A stretch of DNA of 28,127 nucleotides from a virus, in IMG/VR virus record IMGVR_UViG_3300047461_000142, positions 1-28,127 of that record; one strand, given 5' to 3'. Below are positions 22,501 through 28,127 of this stretch, piece by piece. The translations under genes were made by a program, and so were the position numbers. Within the stretch, counting starts at the first letter, position 1; each line of letters opens with the position of its first letter. The notes beneath the pieces were generated by a model that was not told the origin of the DNA, did not search any database, and saw nothing but the letters and a program-made list of their open reading frames with translations.

Positions 22501-25500
22501 TATCAAAGTTTTTAAGTAATGTTTATTTTACAAGTAATGCATATTTTGGAGATAATGATAAACTCTATTTTGGTGATTTAACAACTCCAGATTTAGAAAT
22601 ATACCACGATGGTAGTAATAGTTATATAAGAGAGCTTGGTACTGGTAATTTATATCTTGATACAAATGGAACTCAAGTTATAATTTCTACTAATGCAACA
22701 GCAAAAACAGCAGCAACTTTTACAAATAATGGAAGTGTAGATTTATACTATAACAACTCGAAAAAGTTTGAAACAACAAATACAGGTGTTACTGTTACAG
22801 GTGGTGGAACTTTTACAGGAGATGTTAATGTAGGTGCAAATACAAATGCTACAAGAAAAATAGAATTATCAGGGGGTAGAGCAGTTTATGAATATGACAC
22901 AACAAAAGGAACATCAGGCGCTATTGTAATTCAAGGTAGTGCTAATAAAGAAATTCATTTTGAAACTACTGCTGATACACCAGATATGATAATAGACAGT
23001 TCTGGAAACGTAGGAATTGGAACAACTTCCCCTGATACTAAATTAGAAATTGTAGGAAACAATCCTATTTTAACTATAAGAGATTCTGATACCTCTTCCT
23101 CGACCGCAACGTCAACTATAAGGTTTGCAGAGTCGAATGCAAGTGATACTTTAGGTAATTATTGGGACGTTGGATATTCACCAGTTAATCTGTTAAATTT
23201 TGATTTTAATGGCAGTACCAAAATGACTATCAACTCTTCAGGCAACGTAGGTATTAATGACACTTCTCCTAGTCATAAATTGCATGTATCTAGTGGAAAT
23301 GGAGATACTGCAAGAACAGTAAATGTTTCACATACTAGAAATGATCCTGATACTGGATCAGACGCAATATTTGTTGATGCTAATTACTCAGGAACAAAAT
23401 CTAATGCAACAGATATAGAACAAACTGGAATAAGAATAGATTTAGATTCATCAGCTAATGGTGATGCTACTAATGAACACAGAATTATTGGTATTAAATC
23501 AGATACTAGAAATAGTGGTTTTGCTGATATAGTAAGAGGTGGTTATTTTTATGCTGAATCGAATTATACTGGTGCTAAAACTGCTGAAGTTGTTGGAGCA
23601 TATGGTATAGCAACACATGATGCGAATAGTGCAAGTGGTGGTGTTTCTAATTTGTATGGAACTAGAGGTGTAGCACAAGTACAAGATGATGGTGATGTTG
23701 ATAATGCTTATGGTTTACATGGTCAAGTTTTTATTGCAAATAATAGAGATGCAAATGTGGATAATGCTACTGCGATATATGGAGAAGTACAAATAGATGA
23801 ACAAACTGCATTAACTTATGATAATATAATTGGTACTAGAATAATTATTGACAACAATGAAGGTGCAGTACCTACCATTTCAAATTCATATTTGTTTTAT
23901 GGAACTTATACTGGAACTAAAAGTGCTAATGCTTGGGGTATCTATGTTCAAGGCGATAAAAATTATTTACAAGGAAACTTAGGAATCGGAACTACTTCTG
24001 CTGCTGAAAAACTTGAAGTATCAGGGAGTGTTAAAATTGGAAATTTAAAAATTCAAAATGCTAATAGTGGTAGGATTGGATTTAATAGAAATACAGCAAC
24101 TGGTGCAATATATGATTCTAATTCTTCAGCAATTCAAATTAATGGCCCTTCTTCTAGTTTAAATTATTTAAGTATTGAAGCTTATAATAGTAGTGGTAAT
24201 TTTACCAGTCAAATGGTTTATACAGGCAATGGTAGGGTAGGTATAAACTCAACTAACCCAGCTGGTTTATTAACAATAAATGGAACTGGGGATGCTATAA
24301 GAGTAGAATCAACAAACACTGGTGTAGGTGGTGCTCAAATGGATTTACTACATTTTACATCATCTCCAGCTGATGGTGATAATTTTGCCATGATAAATAT
24401 GGGTGGTTATTATACTGGAACAACGTCTGTTTATGGTACATCAATTAAAAGTATATGGACAGATGTATCAGCAAGAGATGCAAAATTAACTTTTTCAACA
24501 AATAACTCAGGTACTTTAACAGAGCAAATGGTCATAACTAGCAATGGAAAAGTAGGAATAAAAACAGATCCAACATATAATTTACAAGTTCAGAAATCTA
24601 GTCAAGCATCACCAGCAATTATGATTGGTGGAGCTTATTATGGTGGACCAAGATTACAAACTTATGGATTAGATGCTGATGCTAATGCATGGATGGGGTT
24701 AGGAACTGATATGAGTGGTGCACCTTATGAACATAATGTATATTTTAGTGATCACAACAATTATGGTAGATTAAGTTTTGGTACATACAATGGCACTACT
24801 TATTCTGAAAAAATGGCTATTACAAGAGCTGGGTTAATTGGTATAGGTGGTGAACCATCTCATATTTTACATATAAAACAAGATAGTGCTACTAATCTAG
24901 TTAATTTAATAGAACAAGACAATGCTAGTTATCAAGCATATTATGAAGCAAAATCACAAAATAATGGTTATGCTAGATTTGGGATTGGCACTAATGCTAG
25001 TGCTGAAGCATTTTTTAATACAAGTGTTTCCTCATATACTTGGAATCACACTGGTGGTGGTTTATTAATGACATTAAATTCTAATGGTCATCTTGGTTTA
25101 GGAATAACTAATTTAACATTTGCAAAATTAGCAGTTAATGGAGCTACATATTCTTCTGGAGGTACATTTAATGCTGGAACTGATACTGTAACTAATGCTG
25201 CTTTTGTAGTTGATGAGGAAGATTGGATTTACACAAGAGATAGCTCACAATATGCTAGAAAGTTAATTGGTAAAACTAATGATATAATACAAATAGGGCA
25301 ATCAGGCACATCTTTAGTACAAGGTATTGAGTTTTATTCTGGTTCAGATCAATGTAATTATAAATGGTATAGAAATACAAGTGTAGCAATGCAATTAACT
25401 GGTAGTGGCTCACAACCTTATGAGATTTTAGATGTAAAAGGTAGAATAAAAGCTGAAACTGATAATGGAAGTGCAGTCAATGTACCTAGAAGTAAATCTA

Positions 25501-25832
25501 TTTCTTATCAGGGTGCATCTGGATATTATGATTTTGACCCAGTTGCTGAATTTGGACAAAGTAAAAGTGGTGGATATGTATTATTAGAGGTTAATGGATG
25601 GCAAACAAGATTTAATGCTGGTTATATACACTGGAATAATAATGGAACTGGTGCTGGTGCAATTGGAACTGGTAGCGTTACATACAGACAAATAGCGTGG
25701 AGTGGATCTTCGAGTGGTGCTGGAGTAACTGTATCATTACCATCTAGCTCAACTAATGTAATAAGAATATCATTCTCAGGATGGCATAGTAATAATCATG
25801 GTTGGACAGCTAACATTATAAATAGATGGTAA
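19536..25832 (+). CDS. Giant tail fibre / receptor-binding protein, 2098 residues
   Basis: A repeat-rich, Gly/Thr/Asn/Ser-rich fibre with almost no Cys. Residues 1-480 hold an N-terminal head and a K-K-Y-V-D element (474-478) typical of phage fibres. Two copies of a module occur at about 518-618 and 893-996, with a conserved fibre domain between them (about 658-790, G-T-V-V-H-A-E-P, G-T-V-Q-G-I-D-T). Nine G-x-V/L-G-I/L-x-x-T-x-P-like motifs are found near 49, 258, 1155, 1235, 1479, 1565, 1669, 1764 and 1849. The C-terminal 110 residues (F-D-P-V-A-E-F-G onward) form a Trp/Ser-rich beta domain, probably the receptor tip. No S74 chaperone motif was seen. The position between holin and tail-tube genes is unusual. 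Confidence 0.88.
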   Translation: MATSYTGLRVQDTYNAIIKIGDNSNLTATPKLLSDGLGNDSPLYLSGTRLGIGISPAYQFHTSGNAKIGGNLIVSGNLTVNGTLTYLNVQDLAVEDPIIKLAKDNTANTLDIGLFGKYVATGTKYKGFFNDASDDKFKLFIGTTVEPTTTVDTSASGYTIGTLVANIEGTTGTFSGLLKSDTLELTSGADHLTFTESSGDWTINNSQQNNGITIYDSTGGVDINYASSAYLQVDNTGVHTQTNIDFYVDTNLIYADAANNKVGIGVTAPDYKLEVNGQIASNNYIIAGLGNGGVALTHNDGYGNANVTFNHVSGTPEQDGSSGRIVVTTDGTTAKMTFELKDDVTSGDAVDTPQIMELYSSSIVANQKFRTRTTTGGHIYLERNDTTIGTGNHIGTLHFSGDDPTDGTFNDGAAIKITAVSGWSADDYPSRIELQTDNSGTLTTALTIDESQNATFANNVTIPETPTADAHAASKKYVDDNLIPAQSLSNVLGVGNTSGANDIIMADDQKINFGTDSDLQIYHDDTDGYIKNEKGNLIIEQTTDAADIVFKSDNGSGDTIEYFRVDGSTNTIPFGRSPHIVDNVKLYFGNETANDASIKWDSTANELFIDGESKFLDNLAVVGAIKDSDGDAGTSGQLLSSTGTGTNWIDFEADTAKRLEVDVKNVHGATLAKGTVVHAEPTGTLSGNVIEVVAADANSGRMPAIGVLNEALLDDDEGKAVMFGTVQGIDTSAFSVGDELYVSATAGQFTATKPIATTEEVQKIAIVIKSHASNGLIKVFGAGRANDVPNLLTRNITIDGADFYFRNGDQIRMGDSIGLRIQHNGSNSFIDGEIGSMYFRAEANNSAMYFQADDGSGGNATYIEINGDDERIYVNRLMRFNDNVELRLGENNDIRLYHNSTSGNGNIENHNGSLYITNYADDEDIIFRTDNGSGDVIEYFRLDGSTNTVPFGRSPHIVDNLKLYFGNDTANDASIKWDSTASQLFIDGVSKFLSNVYFTSNAYFGDNDKLYFGDLTTPDLEIYHDGSNSYIRELGTGNLYLDTNGTQVIISTNATAKTAATFTNNGSVDLYYNNSKKFETTNTGVTVTGGGTFTGDVNVGANTNATRKIELSGGRAVYEYDTTKGTSGAIVIQGSANKEIHFETTADTPDMIIDSSGNVGIGTTSPDTKLEIVGNNPILTIRDSDTSSSTATSTIRFAESNASDTLGNYWDVGYSPVNLLNFDFNGSTKMTINSSGNVGINDTSPSHKLHVSSGNGDTARTVNVSHTRNDPDTGSDAIFVDANYSGTKSNATDIEQTGIRIDLDSSANGDATNEHRIIGIKSDTRNSGFADIVRGGYFYAESNYTGAKTAEVVGAYGIATHDANSASGGVSNLYGTRGVAQVQDDGDVDNAYGLHGQVFIANNRDANVDNATAIYGEVQIDEQTALTYDNIIGTRIIIDNNEGAVPTISNSYLFYGTYTGTKSANAWGIYVQGDKNYLQGNLGIGTTSAAEKLEVSGSVKIGNLKIQNANSGRIGFNRNTATGAIYDSNSSAIQINGPSSSLNYLSIEAYNSSGNFTSQMVYTGNGRVGINSTNPAGLLTINGTGDAIRVESTNTGVGGAQMDLLHFTSSPADGDNFAMINMGGYYTGTTSVYGTSIKSIWTDVSARDAKLTFSTNNSGTLTEQMVITSNGKVGIKTDPTYNLQVQKSSQASPAIMIGGAYYGGPRLQTYGLDADANAWMGLGTDMSGAPYEHNVYFSDHNNYGRLSFGTYNGTTYSEKMAITRAGLIGIGGEPSHILHIKQDSATNLVNLIEQDNASYQAYYEAKSQNNGYARFGIGTNASAEAFFNTSVSSYTWNHTGGGLLMTLNSNGHLGLGITNLTFAKLAVNGATYSSGGTFNAGTDTVTNAAFVVDEEDWIYTRDSSQYARKLIGKTNDIIQIGQSGTSLVQGIEFYSGSDQCNYKWYRNTSVAMQLTGSGSQPYEILDVKGRIKAETDNGSAVNVPRSKSISYQGASGYYDFDPVAEFGQSKSGGYVLLEVNGWQTRFNAGYIHWNNNGTGAGAIGTGSVTYRQIAWSGSSSGAGVTVSLPSSSTNVIRISFSGWHSNNHGWTANIINRW
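21087..21391 (+). repeat. Fibre module copy A (about 101 residues)
   Basis: Encodes the first copy of a module starting D-L-Q-I-Y-H-D and ending S-K-F-L-D-N-L. Its core (F-G-R-S-P-H-I-V-D-N and T-A-N-D-A-S-I-K-W-D) is nearly identical at protein level to copy B at 22212-22523, but the DNA differs at most third positions. Confidence 0.85.
22212..22523 (+). repeat. Fibre module copy B (about 104 residues)
   Basis: Second copy, starting D-I-R-L-Y-H-N and ending S-K-F-L-S-N-V. Partial, more diverged copies of the opening element (x-I-x-H-x-G-S-N-S) occur near 21990 and 22590. Confidence 0.85.
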
Positions 25833-25851
25833 TAAATAAATAAAAAATACT

Positions 25852-25859
25852 TAAATTTG
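25852..25859 (+). promoter_or_regulatory. -7 promoter element (TAAATTTG) before the tail operon
   Basis: TAAATTTG lies 14 bases before ATG 25874, in the same CTTAAATTTGTAAAAAA context as before the fibre gene. No clear -33 element. Confidence 0.5.
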
Positions 25860-25873
25860 TAAAAAAATAAATT

Positions 25874-26203
25874 ATGGCTAATACATATAAATGGAAAATA
25901 TTACAGCTTGATGCAAAAATTAAATTAAATGATTTAGACAATGTTATCTATAACATTCATTGGAGATATGTTGGAGAAGATAATTCTGATGAACAAAATC
26001 CAATAACGATAGACATAATTGGTGTGTTTGGTGTTGAATATGATCCAGAAAACTTTATACCTTATGAAGATTTAACAAAAGAAGATGTTGTTGGATGGCT
26101 TGAAGCTGGATTGGATGTTGAAGGCATGAAAACTAATTTAGATGAGCAAATTGAATTACAAAAAAATCCAGTTGATGAACATCTACAACCTGAATGGGAT
26201 TAA
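25874..26203 (+). CDS. Conserved phage protein after the fibre, 109 residues
   Basis: An acidic protein with W-K-I-L-Q-L-D at the start, V-I-Y-N-I-H-W-R-Y (24-32), then F-I-P-Y-E-D-L-T-K-E-D-V-V-G-W-L (61-76) and a C-terminal Q-I-E-L-Q-K-N-P-V with a final P-E-W. This order resembles a short protein family found next to tail fibre genes in marine phages (DUF7936-like, recalled from memory only). A role in fibre assembly or attachment is inferred from position. Length is as expected for an intact member. Confidence 0.5.
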   Translation: MANTYKWKILQLDAKIKLNDLDNVIYNIHWRYVGEDNSDEQNPITIDIIGVFGVEYDPENFIPYEDLTKEDVVGWLEAGLDVEGMKTNLDEQIELQKNPVDEHLQPEWD

Positions 26204-26221
26204 TAATTAAATAAATACATA

Positions 26222-26461
26222 ATGAGCAAACTAGAAGAAAAAGAGTTACAAGAACTCAAAGAAACAATTTCAAAGCCAAATCAAATTCTTATTGAAATAG
26301 GTGCAAGAGTAGTTGCATATAATTCAATTGATGATCTTGTTAATTTACACAAAGAATCAATTAAAGAGCAACAAGACAAAGTTAAAGAGATTGAAGATAA
26401 ATATGGTAAGGGTTCTTTAAATATTGATACTGGCGAAATCACTCCTTTAGAAGAAGAATAA
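26222..26461 (+). CDS. Small coiled-coil protein, 79 residues
   Basis: Glu/Lys-rich with an N-terminal helix, a short I-E-I-G-A-R-V-V-A-Y beta-like stretch (25-34), a second helix (about 38-62) and a tail with Y-G-K-G-S-L-N-I-D-T-G-E-I. The helix-strand-helix plan recalls prefoldin-like phage proteins. No function assigned. It is 18 bases after the previous gene and one base before the tail tube gene, so it belongs to the tail operon. Confidence 0.5.
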   Translation: MSKLEEKELQELKETISKPNQILIEIGARVVAYNSIDDLVNLHKESIKEQQDKVKEIEDKYGKGSLNIDTGEITPLEEE

Positions 26462-26462
26462 A

Positions 26463-26930
26463 ATGGCAGTTATAAATGCCACTAGTTTTCTGTTATTAAA
26501 AGATACAACAGTTGTAGGGCATTCTAAAAGCACTAGTTTTAACATTAATGTAGATTTACCAGATGCTACAACTAAAGAAAGTTTAGGGTGGCAAGAGGTT
26601 ATACCAGGTGTTAAATCTGGAACAATTAGTTGTGAATGTTTAACTGATTATTCTGATTCATTAAATTTTGAGCAGTTAGCTGACATGGTGCTAACTAAAG
26701 AAAAGGCAACTTTTGTTTTTAAAGACAATGTAAATCCTAAATTAATTGTTAGAGGTGAGGGGTTTATCAATTCAGTAGATGAGACAGCTGAGTTTGAAAC
26801 TGCTACTAGTTTTAATTTAGAAATAAACCTTACTGGTGTTTTTACTATAACTGATCCTAGTGAGGGTAGAACTTGGGAAAACATCTTTGAAAAGTGGGAG
26901 GATATATCAGATAACTGGGAAGATGTATAA
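26463..26930 (+). CDS. Major tail (tube) protein 1, TP901-1 type
   Basis: A 155-residue tail tube subunit. The pattern is G-H-S-K-S near the start, D-L-P-D-A-T-T-K-E-S, the W-Q-E-V-I-P-G-V-K-S-G loop, then beta strands with V-R-G-E-G-F-I-N-S-V and a closing strand before I-T-D-P. The C-terminal 20 residues repeat W-E-N-I-F / K-W-E-D-I / N-W-E-D, an acidic tail absent from the second copy. It would polymerise into the tail tube around the tape measure. Confidence 0.8.
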   Translation: MAVINATSFLLLKDTTVVGHSKSTSFNINVDLPDATTKESLGWQEVIPGVKSGTISCECLTDYSDSLNFEQLADMVLTKEKATFVFKDNVNPKLIVRGEGFINSVDETAEFETATSFNLEINLTGVFTITDPSEGRTWENIFEKWEDISDNWEDV

Positions 26931-26942
26931 TTTTTTTATTTG

Positions 26943-26950
26943 TATATTTG
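26943..26950 (+). promoter_or_regulatory. -7 promoter element (TATATTTG) before tail tube protein 2
   Basis: A perfect TATATTTG lies in the 49-base gap between the two tail tube genes, 29 bases before ATG 26980. No TTTG at -33. It would allow the second copy to be made at a higher level. Confidence 0.5.
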
Positions 26951-26979
26951 TCATAGATTAATAATTAAAAAATATATAA

Positions 26980-27408
26980 ATGGCTACAACAGGCGTATTT
27001 AATGGAACAGATTTACTACTTAAATTAACAGATGGATCATCAATAGCAACATCTACTACTATTGGACACTCAACATCTTGTACTCTTACACTATCAAATG
27101 ATTTGCCTGAGGCAACTACAAAAGATAGCAATGGGTTTCAAGAAGTTATTGCTGGTGTAAAAAGTGGTGAGATTTCTTTTGAGGGATTAATTGCTTATGA
27201 TGACAATGCAAATCCAGTTGATTTTGCTGATATTTTAATTGCTAGAACAGCTGTATCATGGGAATTTGGAACTGCTGAAACTGGCGATGCTGTGTATTCA
27301 GGATCAGGTTTCTTAAGCTCAGTTGAGATGAGTGCTGAAATGGAATCTCCAGCAACTTATAGTGGTTCAATTACTGTAAATGGTGCAATTACTAAAACAA
27401 CTAATTAA
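26980..27408 (+). CDS. Major tail (tube) protein 2, paralogue of the preceding gene
   Basis: A 142-residue paralogue of the 26463 product. Shared landmarks in the same order are G-H-S-T-S, D-L-P-E-A-T-T-K-D-S, F-Q-E-V-I-A-G-V-K-S-G and Y-S-G-S-G-F-L-S-S-V, with the same E-x-E-rich stretch near the end. It lacks the acidic W-E-D tail of copy 1. It has an extra N-terminal F-N-G-T-D-L-L-L. It is likely a second tail-tube subunit or a distal tube protein. Confidence 0.8.
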   Translation: MATTGVFNGTDLLLKLTDGSSIATSTTIGHSTSCTLTLSNDLPEATTKDSNGFQEVIAGVKSGEISFEGLIAYDDNANPVDFADILIARTAVSWEFGTAETGDAVYSGSGFLSSVEMSAEMESPATYSGSITVNGAITKTTN

Positions 27409-27435
27409 TAGTTAGTAATTCTTAATAAAAATAAA

Positions 27436-27465
27436 AGGGGTATGGATTAAGGAAACTATACCCCT
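27436..27465 (+). promoter_or_regulatory. 10-bp hairpin upstream of the chaperone gene
   Basis: AGGGGTATGG (27436-27445) pairs with CTATACCCCT (27456-27465), one G-U, loop of ten bases. No T-run follows, only A/T-mixed sequence, so it is a poor terminator. It may stabilise the 3' end of the tail tube transcript or separate it from the chaperone message. Confidence 0.6.
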
Positions 27466-27479
27466 ATAAATATATAAAT

Positions 27480-27866
27480 ATGGCAAACAAAAAAAGAGGT
27501 TACTATACCTTAAAAATAGGTGGCAAAATGCGAACTATGCATTTTTCAATGAATTTCTGGTCAAACTTTACTGATGAATTAAATATACCAATTGATAAAA
27601 TTGGTGATGTATTTAATGATGGAATTTCATTAAGCACAATAAGAGCTTTAATATATAGTGGTTTATTAGCTAATGATCAAGAGCAAGGCAATAAAATTGA
27701 TTATAATATTTTTAAAGTTGGAATGTGGCTTGAAGATGTAAAAACTGAAACTTTTACTGATGTAATAAGTTCAATGATGGAATCAAGAATATTAGGGAAT
27801 GATCTCAATATGGGTGTTGCTAGAAATATCAAAAAAACTACTAAACCAACAAAAGAGGGAAAGTAA
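27480..27866 (+). CDS. Tail assembly chaperone, short form (G-type)
   Basis: A 128-residue protein placed between the tail tube gene and the expected tape measure gene, where lambda gpG and its analogues lie. It is largely helical, with K-R-G-Y-Y-T-L-K-I-G at the start, F-S-M-N-F-W-S-N-F-T and a central D-G-I-S-L-S-T-I-R-A-L. The last codons are GAG GGA AAG then TAA, containing the slippery heptamer G-GGA-AAG. Ribosomes that do not shift stop here. The family assignment comes from position plus the frameshift site rather than sequence identity. Confidence 0.8.
   Translation: MANKKRGYYTLKIGGKMRTMHFSMNFWSNFTDELNIPIDKIGDVFNDGISLSTIRALIYSGLLANDQEQGNKIDYNIFKVGMWLEDVKTETFTDVISSMMESRILGNDLNMGVARNIKKTTKPTKEGK
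27857..27863 (+). other. Programmed -1 frameshift site GGGAAAG
   Basis: The heptamer G GGA AAG is in the correct frame (X XXY YYZ) and is immediately followed by the TAA stop (27864-27866). It is identical to the lambda G/T site. A -1 slip continues into a frame open to the window end. Confidence 0.85.
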
Positions 27867-28127
27867 GTAGCCAACTTGATTGGGATTCTCTATTAGATTT
27901 TTATATTGGTCAGGTTGGCATAACTCCAGATTCTTTTTGGAAAAACACTTGGAAAGAAAATCATTTACTTGGTGAATCACATATGATTAAAAGTAATATA
28001 ACTTGGGAGCAAACTAGATATTTAGCTGCTATGCTTTTTAATGTAAATTGTAATAAAAAAGGTCAAATGATTACACCAGATAAATTATTTCCTTTACCTC
28101 AAGATATTTATTTGGGTAGGGGGAAAC
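27863..28127 (+). CDS. Tail assembly chaperone, T-domain extension read by -1 frameshift (3' end missing)
   Basis: After the slip (base 27863 read twice) 88 further codons are open to the window edge. They begin V-S-S-Q-L-D-W-D-S-L-L-D-F-Y-I-G and continue with F-W-K-N-T-W, I-T-W-E-Q-T-R-Y-L-A-A-M-L and P-L-P-Q-D-I-Y-L. The aromatic, helical composition and the W-x-x-T/Q-x-R-Y pattern fit the T domains of G/GT chaperones, which hold the tape measure. The first in-frame ATG is at 27981, over 110 bases in, so independent initiation is less likely than fusion. The predicted long form is at least 216 residues. Confidence 0.8.

Noticed and set aside
27831-27837. A run of seven A's as the frameshift site
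   Set aside because: It is not in the X-XXY-YYZ phase and lies ten codons before a perfect GGGAAAG heptamer next to the stop.
28114-28127. G-rich sequence GGTAGGGGGAAAC at the window end as a second slippery site
   Set aside because: It lies inside the T-domain frame at the very edge, with no stop nearby to suggest a function. It cannot be judged here.
1-28127. tRNA genes, CRISPR arrays, insertion sequences, integrase or att sites
   Set aside because: I looked for cloverleaf-like, regularly spaced repeat and recombinase signals and found none.

Overview
The window is 28 kb of a tailed-phage (Caudoviricetes) genome, or a prophage without visible integration genes. Every supported gene is on the + strand. 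The DNA is very AT-rich. Gene starts lack Shine-Dalgarno sequences and are often preceded, within 5-50 bases, by TAnnTTTG, the -7 element of Bacteroidetes promoters. Two sites (about 7081-7111 and 14055-14087) also carry a well-spaced upstream TTTG. Together with the protein families, this suggests a siphovirus of a Bacteroidetes host, probably a marine Flavobacteriia-like bacterium. The host assignment is an inference. No integrase, repressor, tRNA, insertion sequence or CRISPR array was seen.

Replication and DNA metabolism (1-7520): the 3' part of a RecE-type exonuclease, a stand-alone DnaA domain IV-like protein with a coiled coil, a VRR-NUC nuclease, a winged-helix replisome-organizer-like protein, a second PD-(D/E)XK-like protein, a T7 gp4-like primase-helicase, two DNA methyltransferases (one fused to a ParB-like domain) and small unknowns. 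The genes are tightly packed, with 1-, 4- and 8-base overlaps. The block ends with a short structured element and a strong intrinsic terminator (7567-7595).

Packaging and head (7611-13966): small and large terminase, a portal with a long C-terminal extension, a Mu gpF-like minor head protein, HK97-type prohead protease and HK97-fold major capsid protein, closed by a terminator (13987-14013).

Accessory island (14055-15829): a strong promoter, seven small genes of which four are under 60 codons, a 91-base potential RNA fold and a PD-(D/E)XK nuclease, bounded by terminators. It interrupts the normal capsid-to-connector order.

Neck (15853-17674): a small head protein, then connector (gp6-like), head closure, HK97 gp10-like and tail completion proteins.

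Lysis and host-contact genes (17683-25832): a one-helix membrane protein, a secreted thioredoxin-like protein without cysteines, an M15 peptidase endolysin, small proteins, a 3-helix holin candidate and a 2098-residue tail fibre with internal duplications.

Tail (25874-28127): two small proteins, two tandem paralogous tail-tube proteins, and a tail assembly chaperone whose last codons form the lambda-type slippery heptamer GGGAAAG just before the stop. The -1 frame stays open to the window edge, so a G/GT-type frameshift fusion is predicted. The tape-measure gene is expected just beyond the window.
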